A DNA stretch of 37,920 nucleotides, from the NCBI GenBank assembly GCA_002696315.1, contig NZRR01000043.1:44555-82474 (forward strand), written 5' to 3'. The notes under the pieces are model-generated. The model had not been told where the DNA came from, searched no databases, and saw nothing but the letters and a program-made list of their open reading frames with translations. Position 1 is the stretch's first letter. The number at the start of each line of letters is the position of its first letter. This DNA comes from Methanobacteriota archaeon (GTDB lineage: Archaea; Thermoplasmatota; Poseidoniia; Poseidoniales; Poseidoniaceae). This document shows, one piece after another, positions 23,235-32,183 of this stretch. Both the position numbers and the translations under genes were made by a program.

Positions 23235-26090
23235 ATGTCACCTAAGCCAAAGTCAGATGAAAGAGTAATAGTCATCAAAGGTGCACGTACACATAATTTA
23301 AAGAATATTGATGTTGAAATTCCTCGAGGAAAATTTGTCGTAGTTTCAGGAGTATCTGGAAGTGGAAAATCAAGTTTAGCTTTTGATACATTGTATGCTG
23401 AAGGTCAGCGAAGATATGTGGAATCTCTAAGCTCTTATGCAAGGCAATTTTTAGGACAAATGAAAAAAGCAGATTGTGACAGTATCGAAGGTTTATCACC
23501 AGCAATTAGTATTGATCAAAAACAAGGATCACATAATCCACGTTCCACAGTTTCAACAGTTACAGAAATAATGGACTATCTTAGATTGATTTGGGCTAGG
23601 ATAGGCACACCCCATTGTCCAGAGTGTGGAAAAAAAGTCTCCATTCAAACAGTTCAAGAAATTGTAGATGATATATTATGGAAATTTAAAGAGAAGCCTG
23701 TAGCGATTTGGAGCCCTGCAATTAGAAATAGGAAGGGAACACATGCCGATTTATTCCGTCAAATGGTTGAAAATGGTTTTCTGAATGGTAAGGTGAATGG
23801 TAGAGAAATAATGTTTGATAATCCACCAGAATTAGAGAAAAATCTACGCCATGATGTGGACATTAGAATTGATAGAATTAAATTAAAAAAAGAAAATCGA
23901 CAAAGATTAACAGAAGCAGTAGAAACAGCATTAAAATTTGGCGGAGGAAGTGTAGGAGTTGAAGACTTAGATTCTGAAGAAATTAAAACATATAGTGAAG
24001 AATTTGCTTGTCCCGATCATGGAGCCTTTTTACCAGAAATGAGTCCAAGAATATTTTCTTTCAATTCTCCTTTAGGAGCATGCCCCGATTGTCAGGGACT
24101 AGGCGTACAGAAAAAGCTCTCACTTGACTTAGTGGTAGATGAAAATTTGAGTATTGCTGATGGATGTATTAGGCCTTTTCAAAGATCAATGTCTTCAAGT
24201 TGGTATAGAGCAATAATGGCTCAAACTGCATTACATTACGGCTATGATCCGACAATCCCTTTCAAAGAATGGGACGAGGAAGGTAAAAATATAATTTTAA
24301 ATGGCACAGGCTCGACTAATATTGATTTTAATATTCAAGGTAGAAAAGGCAGATCAAATTATACAATGAGAAAACCGTGGGAAGGTGTAATATCTAGACT
24401 TGAAAGGCAATATAGAGAAACAGATTATGACGGCACAAGAAATAGAATATCATCATTTATGGTAGATTTCCCATGTACAAGTTGTAATGGAGAACAATTG
24501 AATAAAGCATCTAGATTAGTAACTATAGGTGAAACAACATTACCACAATTATCAACGATGACGGTTTTGAATGCCAAAGATAAGGTATTTGAGTGGATAA
24601 ATAATGATATTTTATCAGAAAAAGAACTTCGAATTGCTAATGACGCTTTATTGGAAATCCAGAGTAGATTGAAGTTTTTATCCGATGTAGGATTAGGTTA
24701 TTTAACGTTGAATAGAAAGGCAAATACACTTTCTGGAGGAGAGAGTCAGAGAATAAGATTAGCAACACAAATAGGGAGTAGATTAACAGGAGTAATGTAT
24801 GTTTTAGATGAACCTTCAATAGGTTTACATCAAAGAGATAATGCTAAATTAATTGCAACGTTGAGAGAATTGGTTGATCTAGGGAATACTTTGATTGTAG
24901 TTGAACACGATGAGGAGACTTTACATCAAGCCGATTATCTAATTGACTTAGGCCCAGGAGCTGGAAGAAAAGGCGGAGAAGTAGTAGTTGCAGGTACACC
25001 TAAACAAGTAATGAAATGTAAAAAAAGTGTTACAGGACAGTACTTATCGGGATATAAACACATTCCTATTCCATCTCAAAGAACTCCCCCTAGTGACAAA
25101 TATTTACTTGTATTAGGGGCAAGTGAAAATAATTTGAAAGAAATTAATGTCTGTATTCCGTTAGGTTGCATGGTCTCAGTTACTGGGGTTTCAGGTAGCG
25201 GCAAATCAAGCTTAATTTCAAGAATTTTAGCACCCGTTTTACTCAGGGAAGTTCAAAAGGCAGATACAGCACCAGGAAAACATGTTAGCGTTCAAGGAAT
25301 TGAACATGTAGATAAAGCAATATTAATCGATCAATCTCCAATTGGGAGAACTCCTAGATCAAATCCTGCAACTTATACAAAATCATTTGATATCATAAGG
25401 AAATTATTTTCTGAAACGGCTTTATCTAAAGAAAGAGGATATACTCCTGGACATTTTTCTTTTAATGTCAAAGGTGGAAGATGTGAAGCTTGTAGTGGAG
25501 CGGGCTCTATGAAATTAGAAATGAATTTTTTACCGGATGTATGGGTAGTGTGTGATAATTGTAAAGGTAAAAAATACACTAGAGAAACATTAGAAGTTGA
25601 ATGGAAGGGCAAAAATATCTACGATGTATTAGAGTTAAGCGTAAGTGAAGCAACCAAGTTTTTTGAAAATCATAAGAAACTACATCGAATTTTAAAAACA
25701 TTAGATGATGTTGGCTTAGGTTACATAAAATTAGGACAAGCCGCAACAACTTTGTCTGGAGGGGAAGCACAGAGAGTAAAACTTGCTAGTGAATTAAGAA
25801 AACCACCAAACACACATACAGTTTATATTTTGGATGAACCCACAACAGGTTTGAGTATTTCTGATGTAAGACAATTAATTGAAGTATTACACAGATTAAG
25901 AGATCAGGGACATACAGTAATAATTATTGAACATCATTTAGATATAATAAAAACATCAGATTGGATAATTGATTTGGGTCCCGAAGGAGGAATGAATGGG
26001 GGAGAACTTGTTGCAGAAGGGACCCCAGAAGATGTTGCTAAAAATCTTAAAAGTCATACAGGAGCCTCATTAAGAGAGGTATTAAATTAG
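23235..26090 (+). CDS. uvrA: UvrA, excinuclease ABC subunit A
   Basis: The damage-recognition ATPase of nucleotide excision repair, full length at 951 residues. The first Walker A GVSGSGKSSLAFDTLYAE (about 38-55) is followed by the family hallmark QRRYVESLSSYARQF. Zinc-binding cysteine sets include CPECGKK, CPDCQGLG and, in the second half, CEACSGAG with CDNCKGKKY. Both signature motifs (LSGGESQRIRLA and LSGGEAQRVKLA), both Walker B sites and the second Walker A (GVSGSGKSSLISR) are present. uvrB and uvrC are not in this window. UvrABC is a bacterial-type system found in some mesophilic archaea, so an old transfer is likely; base composition matches the neighbours. Confidence 0.97.
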   Translation: MSPKPKSDERVIVIKGARTHNLKNIDVEIPRGKFVVVSGVSGSGKSSLAFDTLYAEGQRRYVESLSSYARQFLGQMKKADCDSIEGLSPAISIDQKQGSHNPRSTVSTVTEIMDYLRLIWARIGTPHCPECGKKVSIQTVQEIVDDILWKFKEKPVAIWSPAIRNRKGTHADLFRQMVENGFLNGKVNGREIMFDNPPELEKNLRHDVDIRIDRIKLKKENRQRLTEAVETALKFGGGSVGVEDLDSEEIKTYSEEFACPDHGAFLPEMSPRIFSFNSPLGACPDCQGLGVQKKLSLDLVVDENLSIADGCIRPFQRSMSSSWYRAIMAQTALHYGYDPTIPFKEWDEEGKNIILNGTGSTNIDFNIQGRKGRSNYTMRKPWEGVISRLERQYRETDYDGTRNRISSFMVDFPCTSCNGEQLNKASRLVTIGETTLPQLSTMTVLNAKDKVFEWINNDILSEKELRIANDALLEIQSRLKFLSDVGLGYLTLNRKANTLSGGESQRIRLATQIGSRLTGVMYVLDEPSIGLHQRDNAKLIATLRELVDLGNTLIVVEHDEETLHQADYLIDLGPGAGRKGGEVVVAGTPKQVMKCKKSVTGQYLSGYKHIPIPSQRTPPSDKYLLVLGASENNLKEINVCIPLGCMVSVTGVSGSGKSSLISRILAPVLLREVQKADTAPGKHVSVQGIEHVDKAILIDQSPIGRTPRSNPATYTKSFDIIRKLFSETALSKERGYTPGHFSFNVKGGRCEACSGAGSMKLEMNFLPDVWVVCDNCKGKKYTRETLEVEWKGKNIYDVLELSVSEATKFFENHKKLHRILKTLDDVGLGYIKLGQAATTLSGGEAQRVKLASELRKPPNTHTVYILDEPTTGLSISDVRQLIEVLHRLRDQGHTVIIIEHHLDIIKTSDWIIDLGPEGGMNGGELVAEGTPEDVAKNLKSHTGASLREVLN

Positions 26091-26163
26091 TCATTTTCAA
26101 AAATATGATTTAGCGATTCATTCATGGACGGTCCGTATTACGGGAATACTACGAGAGGGTCTT

Positions 26164-29100
26164 TTGCAATCCAATATCCAGCGAATAGAGGTAACGCCGA
26201 GAGTCGGCGGGGGGTTAAGGGATGTCCGTGGAGATACAATCAAATCACAATTAAAAACAGATCATAATTTAGAAATTACCGAGGTTAGAAGTATTTTAGG
26301 ATATCAAATAAATCAAGAATTATCTAAAGATCAGTTGACAAAAGTAGTGGATGAATTATTTACAGATCCAGTAATCGAAATAGGTTGTTTTAATTCATCG
26401 ATTTTAGATAATAAGAATGCATTTACCGATACCCCAGAAGCTGTAATTACAGTTGGATTTAAGCCCGGAGTTACAGATAATAGAGCATCTGCGGCATTGG
26501 ATGGTTTTACAACAATATTTCCGGATTTAGGTAAAGATGTTAAAATTTCAACATCTATTAGTTACGTATTTTTTGGATTAGGTGATGTGGATTTAAATTG
26601 GTTATCAGACCAATTACATAATTCACTAATTGAAATAGCATTAATTGCAGATTCAAATGATTGTGCAATTGGCGACTGGCCAGAAATACAATTTCCAGAA
26701 TTAAAAGATATTGAATATGCTGCGCCGTCAACAATAGATTTGAATGTTAGTGATGAAGAACTAATTGAAATTAGCGAAAAAGGATTATTAGCTTTAAATT
26801 TAGAAGAAATGAAAGCGATTCAACAAAATTATTTGGATAAGGATGTACAAGCCAGACGTAAGGAATTAGGTTTACCGCCTGACAAACCTACAGATGTAGA
26901 ATTAGAATGTCTTGCACAGTCTTGGTCTGAGCATTGTAAACACAAAATATTCGCTGCAAGAATAAACCACGTTGATACAGAAACAGGAGAAAATAGTGTA
27001 ATAGATTCACTTTTCAAAACATATATTATGCAACCTGCTTTAGATATGCAGCAAGAAGTAAATTGGTTACTTTCCTTATTTCATGACAATTCCGGAGTAA
27101 TTGAATGGACTCCCGAATGGAGTTTATGTATGAAAGCAGAGACACATAACTCTCCAAGCGCTTTAGATCCGTTTGGAGGTGCGATGACTGGAATAGTAGG
27201 AGTCAATAGAGATATTTTAGGTACAGGTTTAGGTGCTAGACCTATAGCAAATACAGATGTTTTTTGTTTTGGGCCTCCAGATTACGATGATCATTTACCA
27301 GAGGGGCTTTTCCATCCATCCCGTGTAATGAGGGGCGTACATGCAGGAGTTAGAGCAGGAGGTAATGAAAGTGGTATACCTACTGTAAATGGAGCAATAG
27401 TTTTCGATGAAAGATATATTGGAAAGCCTTTGGTTTATTGTGGAACTGTAGGTATTTTACCAAGGCATCTCCCCGATGGTCGTGAAAGTCACATTAAAAC
27501 TCCCGAACCTGGAAATCTAATTTACATGGTCGGTGGCAGAGTTGGCTCAGATGGGATTCATGGTGCCACATTTTCAAGTTTAGAATTAACAGACGAGAGC
27601 CCAAGTAGTGCAGTTCAAATTGGAGATCCAATTACTCAGAAAAAAATGGTTGATATGCTATTAGAAGCACGAGATTTAGGCTACATCGAAGTGATTACAG
27701 ATAATGGTGCAGGAGGACTATCATCTAGTATTGGAGAAATGGCAGAATTAACAGGAGGGGCCAATTTAGATTTATCAAAAGTCCCTCTTAAGCAATTAGG
27801 ATTAAGTCCATGGGAGATCTTAGTATCAGAATCCCAAGAAAGAATGACAGTTGGGGTTGACGAAAAAAATAAGCAAGCATTCGAAGAGTTAGCAAAACTA
27901 CACGAAGTTGAAGCTACAATAGTGGGCGAATTTACAAATTCAGGTACCTTTTTAGTCAATTATGGAAATGATGTAGTGGCGGATTTACCTATAGAATATC
28001 TTCATGACGGTTGCCCTCAATTAAATCTTGAATCAGAATGGACGCCTCCAATTCATAAATCAATTATTTTCAAGGAAAAAACTTCACCAGAAGAAATGGG
28101 AAATATTCTCCAAAGATTAATTGCAAGACCAAATATTGCTAGTAAAGAATGGTGGGTAAGATCATATGATCATGAGGTTATAGGACAATCTGTAATCAAA
28201 CCATTCGGTGGTGTAAACCATGATGCTCCTGGGGATGCAGCAGTAATAGCCCCAATTCCTGGAGAAACTAAAGGAACTGTAATTTCTTGCGGAATTGTAC
28301 CAAGATATTCAGACATTGATGCTTATGCTATGGCTGCAGCTAGTGTAGATGAAGCCGTAAGAAATGCGGTTTGTGTGGGAGTAGATTTATCCAGAATTGC
28401 AGGCTTAGATAATTTCTGTTGGCCCGATCCAGTTCAAAGTAAGAAAACTCCTGATGGGCGATTTAAACTAGCACAACTCGTTAGAGCGAATAGAGCATTA
28501 GAAGATGTCTGCAGAGCTTATTCCTTACCCTGTATTTCAGGCAAAGATTCTATGAAGAATGATGCTACATTAGATGGTGAAAAAATAAGCGTACCCCCAA
28601 CATTATTGTTTAGTTTGATGGGCAATCATGAAGATGTTAGAAAGGCAATATCTTCAGATTTCAAAAATACTGGAGATGCAATATACTTAGTTGGGGAAAC
28701 AAAGCAAGAACTTGGTGCAAGTGAATTAGCATATATGCTACAAGAAGAAACTGAGGGAGTTAGTGGAATTGGAGGAAATGTACCCAGCATAGATCCTGAA
28801 AGGAATCTTTCCGTATACAAAGCACTCACAAAAGCAATGCATGCTGGTTTAGTAGAAAGTGCTCATGATTGTTCAGACGGAGGACTATCTGTGACTATTG
28901 CCGAATCATGTTTTGGTATAGATGCAGGAGCGAAAATAGATATTTCGTCTTTAGATAGTTTTGATGATAAATTAGATTCATGGGGGGCTCTTTTTGGAGA
29001 AAGTCTCGGTCGTATTGTTGTGAGTATAAATCCAAAAAATATTCAAGCATTTGAAGAAATTATGGTTGCTGTTGCTCATCAAAATATTGGTGAAGTAGGA

Positions 29101-29211
29101 AATAATGACGATCTAGTGATTATGAAAAATGATACAAAAATATTGACAGCATCTATAACGAAATTACGTGAAGCTTGGAAAGGAACATTAGACGGAGGTT
29201 CAGCAAAATGA
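26164..29211 (+). CDS. purL: PurL with N-terminal PurS-like duplication (FGAM synthase)
   Basis: Phosphoribosylformylglycinamidine synthase, step four of purine synthesis, which uses ATP and ammonia supplied by PurQ. The 1015 residues begin with two tandem PurS-like modules (about 8-85 and 90-170), followed by the large-type PurL core: LAQSWSEHCKHK near 250, MKAETHNSPSALDPFGGA, VSESQERMTV, RIAGLDNFCWPDP and SGKDSMKNDA. The PurS part therefore need not be encoded separately. The start is a TTG at 26164 with GAGAGGG (26153-26159) before it; no in-frame ATG precedes the conserved beginning. The stop overlaps the PurQ start (ATGA). No separate PurS gene is nearby. Confidence 0.95.
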   Translation: MQSNIQRIEVTPRVGGGLRDVRGDTIKSQLKTDHNLEITEVRSILGYQINQELSKDQLTKVVDELFTDPVIEIGCFNSSILDNKNAFTDTPEAVITVGFKPGVTDNRASAALDGFTTIFPDLGKDVKISTSISYVFFGLGDVDLNWLSDQLHNSLIEIALIADSNDCAIGDWPEIQFPELKDIEYAAPSTIDLNVSDEELIEISEKGLLALNLEEMKAIQQNYLDKDVQARRKELGLPPDKPTDVELECLAQSWSEHCKHKIFAARINHVDTETGENSVIDSLFKTYIMQPALDMQQEVNWLLSLFHDNSGVIEWTPEWSLCMKAETHNSPSALDPFGGAMTGIVGVNRDILGTGLGARPIANTDVFCFGPPDYDDHLPEGLFHPSRVMRGVHAGVRAGGNESGIPTVNGAIVFDERYIGKPLVYCGTVGILPRHLPDGRESHIKTPEPGNLIYMVGGRVGSDGIHGATFSSLELTDESPSSAVQIGDPITQKKMVDMLLEARDLGYIEVITDNGAGGLSSSIGEMAELTGGANLDLSKVPLKQLGLSPWEILVSESQERMTVGVDEKNKQAFEELAKLHEVEATIVGEFTNSGTFLVNYGNDVVADLPIEYLHDGCPQLNLESEWTPPIHKSIIFKEKTSPEEMGNILQRLIARPNIASKEWWVRSYDHEVIGQSVIKPFGGVNHDAPGDAAVIAPIPGETKGTVISCGIVPRYSDIDAYAMAAASVDEAVRNAVCVGVDLSRIAGLDNFCWPDPVQSKKTPDGRFKLAQLVRANRALEDVCRAYSLPCISGKDSMKNDATLDGEKISVPPTLLFSLMGNHEDVRKAISSDFKNTGDAIYLVGETKQELGASELAYMLQEETEGVSGIGGNVPSIDPERNLSVYKALTKAMHAGLVESAHDCSDGGLSVTIAESCFGIDAGAKIDISSLDSFDDKLDSWGALFGESLGRIVVSINPKNIQAFEEIMVAVAHQNIGEVGNNDDLVIMKNDTKILTASITKLREAWKGTLDGGSAK

Positions 29212-30029
29212 GTGTTAAAGTTGCCATTCTTACAGGATTCGGGATAAATTGTGATAGGGAAACAGCAGCAGTTTTTGAAATGGCAGGCGCAACATCTGAA
29301 CGAATTCACGTAAATAGATTAGTAAATGGAGAAGTTAATCTTCAAGATTATCACATTATGGCAGTACCCGGAGGATTTTCTTTTGGTGATCATCTCGGTA
29401 GTGGAAGATTAATGGGAAATAGACTTAGATTTGGATTAAGGGAACAAGTTAGACAATTTGTAAATGATAAAAAACCGATAATCGGAATTTGTAACGGTTT
29501 CCAAGTCCTAGTAAAAATGGGCCTTTTACCTGGAGATGATGACATTTCATTTGAACAAACAGCATCTTTAACACTGAATGATAGTGGACATTATGAAGAT
29601 AGATGGGTAACATTGGAATTCGATGATAATAGCCATTGTATTTGGACTAAAGGCTTGAAAAGAATGCGAGTACCCGTCAGACATGGAGAAGGAAAATTTG
29701 TTACTAATGATAAGAAATTATTAGATAAATGGGATAAAAGTGGACAATTAGTCGTAAGATATGTGGATCCAAATCAACAATATCCTTCGAAATCAGATGA
29801 ATTACTACCATACCCACTTTCACCGAATTCTAGTTGGAGAAATATAGCAGGAGTTTGCGATCCAACAGGATTAGTATTTGGTCTAATGCCTCACCCAGAA
29901 GCAAATCATTCAACATGGTTGGGAGCGACATGGACAAGAGAAAATTTAGATCATGGAGAAGGTGAAGGCATGGCTATGTTCCACAATGCAGTTAATTATG
30001 CAAAGTCTCAATTTTCTATTAATGATTAA
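29208..30029 (+). CDS. purQ: PurQ, glutaminase subunit of FGAM synthase
   Basis: A class I glutamine amidotransferase that makes ammonia for PurL. The 273 residues start MSVKVAILTGFGINCDRE, the standard PurQ opening. VPGGFSFGDHLGSG (53-66) and the nucleophile Cys95 in GICNGFQ are followed by a C-terminal LMPHPEANH with the catalytic His and Glu. The start is ATG 29208, sharing ATGA with the purL stop; the frame is open further upstream, but that part is purL sequence. Translational coupling should keep the two subunits balanced. Confidence 0.96.
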   Translation: MSVKVAILTGFGINCDRETAAVFEMAGATSERIHVNRLVNGEVNLQDYHIMAVPGGFSFGDHLGSGRLMGNRLRFGLREQVRQFVNDKKPIIGICNGFQVLVKMGLLPGDDDISFEQTASLTLNDSGHYEDRWVTLEFDDNSHCIWTKGLKRMRVPVRHGEGKFVTNDKKLLDKWDKSGQLVVRYVDPNQQYPSKSDELLPYPLSPNSSWRNIAGVCDPTGLVFGLMPHPEANHSTWLGATWTRENLDHGEGEGMAMFHNAVNYAKSQFSIND

Positions 30030-30042
30030 ATTTAGGAACCTT

Positions 30043-31317
30043 ATGGATTGTGAGAGACTTATGGTAGAGACCAATCAAGTAGAATCTTTCCTTTCTGATA
30101 ATTGCCCTCCAATGAGTATCTATGAAACATTATATGCATTTAGAGATAGTTTTGGAAAGTTTATGGGCACAGAAGGAACACACCCTTGGTCCCAAGGATT
30201 TCCTCTTACAACGCCGCTTGAGAAATTTGATGGCCCTTCATTACCTCCTTCAATTGATGTAACTTGGGAAGATAGATTCTATCCAAAAGCTTGGGGGCAC
30301 CCTCTATTACGTGAGGCAATTACAAACTATTACAACACATATTACGATTGTAATATTACGCCTGAAAATGTAATGATTTTTGCAGGAGGTAGGCAAGGAA
30401 TTTTTTCTGTATTAGCGTTTTTGAAAAAAAATGTACAAATTAGAATTGGTAATGTAGAATGGCCCGCATATCTAGATATTATGGCAGCAAATGAAATTGA
30501 TTACAAAGTAGTGCCATTTACCAAAGAAAACAATTTCCACCCTCCAAATTCAGATTATTTTGATAGGTCAGGGGTTAGTGAAAATATTAACATAATGCCA
30601 ATAATTTCCAATCCTAGCAACCCAACAGGCCATACAAGAGCCGATGAAGAATTAAAAGAATTAATTCAAATGGCCGAGCAATCAAATAATGGAATCCTTC
30701 TTGATGAAGCTTACGAAATGTTCCACTCTCCCGCAGTAAGCGGGATGAAATATGTCACAGATTTAGAAAATAGTAATGTCTTCATTACTGGTGCTTGTAC
30801 AAAAGGACTTCAGTGTCCGGGTATACGGGTTGGTTGGGTTATTGCCAGTAAGAAAAATATTGAAACTATGGCGAATTATTCTAGTTTCGGTATGGGTGGC
30901 GTTTCACACCCATCACAATTGTATGCAGTAAAATTATTCGAACCAAAACGAATTGAGAAAGCCAGAGAAGCAGTTGAAAAACATTATGATTGGCAAAGGA
31001 AACGTTACGGCGAAGCATTTGAAAAAATGGGACTAAAAGTTTACACAGGAAATGGAGGCTTCTATCATTGGCTAGAATTGCCCGAGGGACTGAATAGCAA
31101 AGATTTCAATGAACGACTTTTCAAAAGAGGGGCGGCAATATTGTGTGCTTCTGATTGTGATATGGCTAGGCCACATTCTAAAGATCCGAATTATGTAACA
31201 CCATATTCAAGATTTTTTAGATTTTCATTTGGACCATTATTACCAGAAACATTTGAATCGGATATTCAAATATTTAGTGATGTATATGAAGAATATAAAT
31301 CTGAAATACTAAATTAA
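30043..31317 (+). CDS. Class I/II pyridoxal-phosphate aminotransferase
   Basis: A fold-type I aminotransferase of about 424 residues. Visible marks are AGGRQGIFSVL (PLP phosphate loop), SNPSNPTGHT with the Asn and Pro of the family, LLDEAYEMF for the PLP-ring Asp/Tyr, and the Schiff-base lysine in GACTKGLQCPGIRVGW. A C-terminal FRFSFGP carries the carboxylate-binding Arg. It probably transfers amino groups between an amino acid and 2-oxoglutarate; the substrate is unknown. The start is chosen at ATG 30043, after AGGA at 30034-30037; ATG 30022 (overlapping purQ) or 30061 is possible. It follows purQ by 13 bases and may be co-transcribed with the purine genes. Confidence 0.88.
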   Translation: MDCERLMVETNQVESFLSDNCPPMSIYETLYAFRDSFGKFMGTEGTHPWSQGFPLTTPLEKFDGPSLPPSIDVTWEDRFYPKAWGHPLLREAITNYYNTYYDCNITPENVMIFAGGRQGIFSVLAFLKKNVQIRIGNVEWPAYLDIMAANEIDYKVVPFTKENNFHPPNSDYFDRSGVSENINIMPIISNPSNPTGHTRADEELKELIQMAEQSNNGILLDEAYEMFHSPAVSGMKYVTDLENSNVFITGACTKGLQCPGIRVGWVIASKKNIETMANYSSFGMGGVSHPSQLYAVKLFEPKRIEKAREAVEKHYDWQRKRYGEAFEKMGLKVYTGNGGFYHWLELPEGLNSKDFNERLFKRGAAILCASDCDMARPHSKDPNYVTPYSRFFRFSFGPLLPETFESDIQIFSDVYEEYKSEILN

Positions 31318-31361
31318 CAATAAACCAAAACAGGTTTAACTCATAATTAAGTCGCTAGTTT

Positions 31362-32183
31362 ATGGATAGTAAGCCATTTTCAGCGCCAGCATCGTCCACA
31401 GATTCAAAACCAGAGACTAGCGGAGTTACTGAAATTAAACCTCCTGCAACTGTGATTGTGAACTCAACACCTAACAATGAATACCAAACCCCACAGAATT
31501 CTATATTAAATTCTACAAATCCAGCAGTTCAAACAATTAACGTATCTCAACCAGGCGGCGGGGGTAAAACTGTATCAAATGTATTTTTGATAATTGGGGC
31601 AGTAGTAATCATTATTGGATTTTTATTTATCGGCCTTGGAGCAGCTTCATTCCCAGATTTTTCTGAGGTTAAAGATGCAAAAGTAGACCTAGTAAATCCT
31701 CTTCTTGAAGATACAATTGTATTTACAAGTGATGGAGAGACAACAAATGAAACGTTTGAATTTAGTACAGATGTTTGGTACAATGTTCGAGCTGCACAAG
31801 GAATTACTATTAATTCGATTTCAATTTTAGATGAAAACAATAATACCTTATTTTCTGAAAGTGAGTGCCAGGATTCAAATTTAGGTGACGAGGTGAATGA
31901 TTGTAAGGATTATGCAAGTTATGATATTGGAAATCTAGATTGGGCGCGCCAGCAATCAACATCAGGTTTAGTAAATGCTACGATTAATATTAATGCTACT
32001 GGAGAAGTAACCATTCACAATCTAGATTGGGACGAATTCTGGGTTCCTTTAGGCGTAGCATTGGAAGACATTGACGCCCAATATTATGGCGGGCCCATTG
32101 TAATGATCATGGTTGGAGGTTGTGCAAGCTGTTGTGTAGCCCCTATAGGATTCTTAGTGGGTTTAGTTACCAGATTTGCATAA
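31362..32183 (+). CDS. Hypothetical two-TM protein with extracellular beta domain
   Basis: A 273-residue protein. A Pro/Ser/Thr/Asn-rich N-terminal 70 residues ends in QPGGGGK before a membrane helix (about 74-95). A polar domain (96-240), probably a beta sandwich, carries two cysteines, and a hydrophobic C-terminus (about 243-270) contains GGCASCCVAP. A TATA-like TTTAACTCATAATTA (31335-31349) suggests a nearly leaderless mRNA. The stop directly abuts the stop of the convergent giant membrane protein gene. No family is recognised. Confidence 0.7.
   Translation: MDSKPFSAPASSTDSKPETSGVTEIKPPATVIVNSTPNNEYQTPQNSILNSTNPAVQTINVSQPGGGGKTVSNVFLIIGAVVIIIGFLFIGLGAASFPDFSEVKDAKVDLVNPLLEDTIVFTSDGETTNETFEFSTDVWYNVRAAQGITINSISILDENNNTLFSESECQDSNLGDEVNDCKDYASYDIGNLDWARQQSTSGLVNATININATGEVTIHNLDWDEFWVPLGVALEDIDAQYYGGPIVMIMVGGCASCCVAPIGFLVGLVTRFA

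Noticed and set aside
23235-26090. UvrA as a recent bacterial transfer
   Set aside because: The family is bacterial in origin, but base composition and codon use match the neighbours, so only an old acquisition is plausible.
26120-26160. GC-richer stretch before purL as a possible tRNA or riboswitch
   Set aside because: Only a 5-bp stem (GTATT/AATAC at 26135-26149) is visible. There is no cloverleaf and no known purine-riboswitch core; it is probably just promoter and leader.
29175-29207. Upstream start for PurQ
   Set aside because: This part overlaps purL and encodes ERNIRRRFSK-like text; the conserved PurQ start MSVKVAIL begins at 29208.
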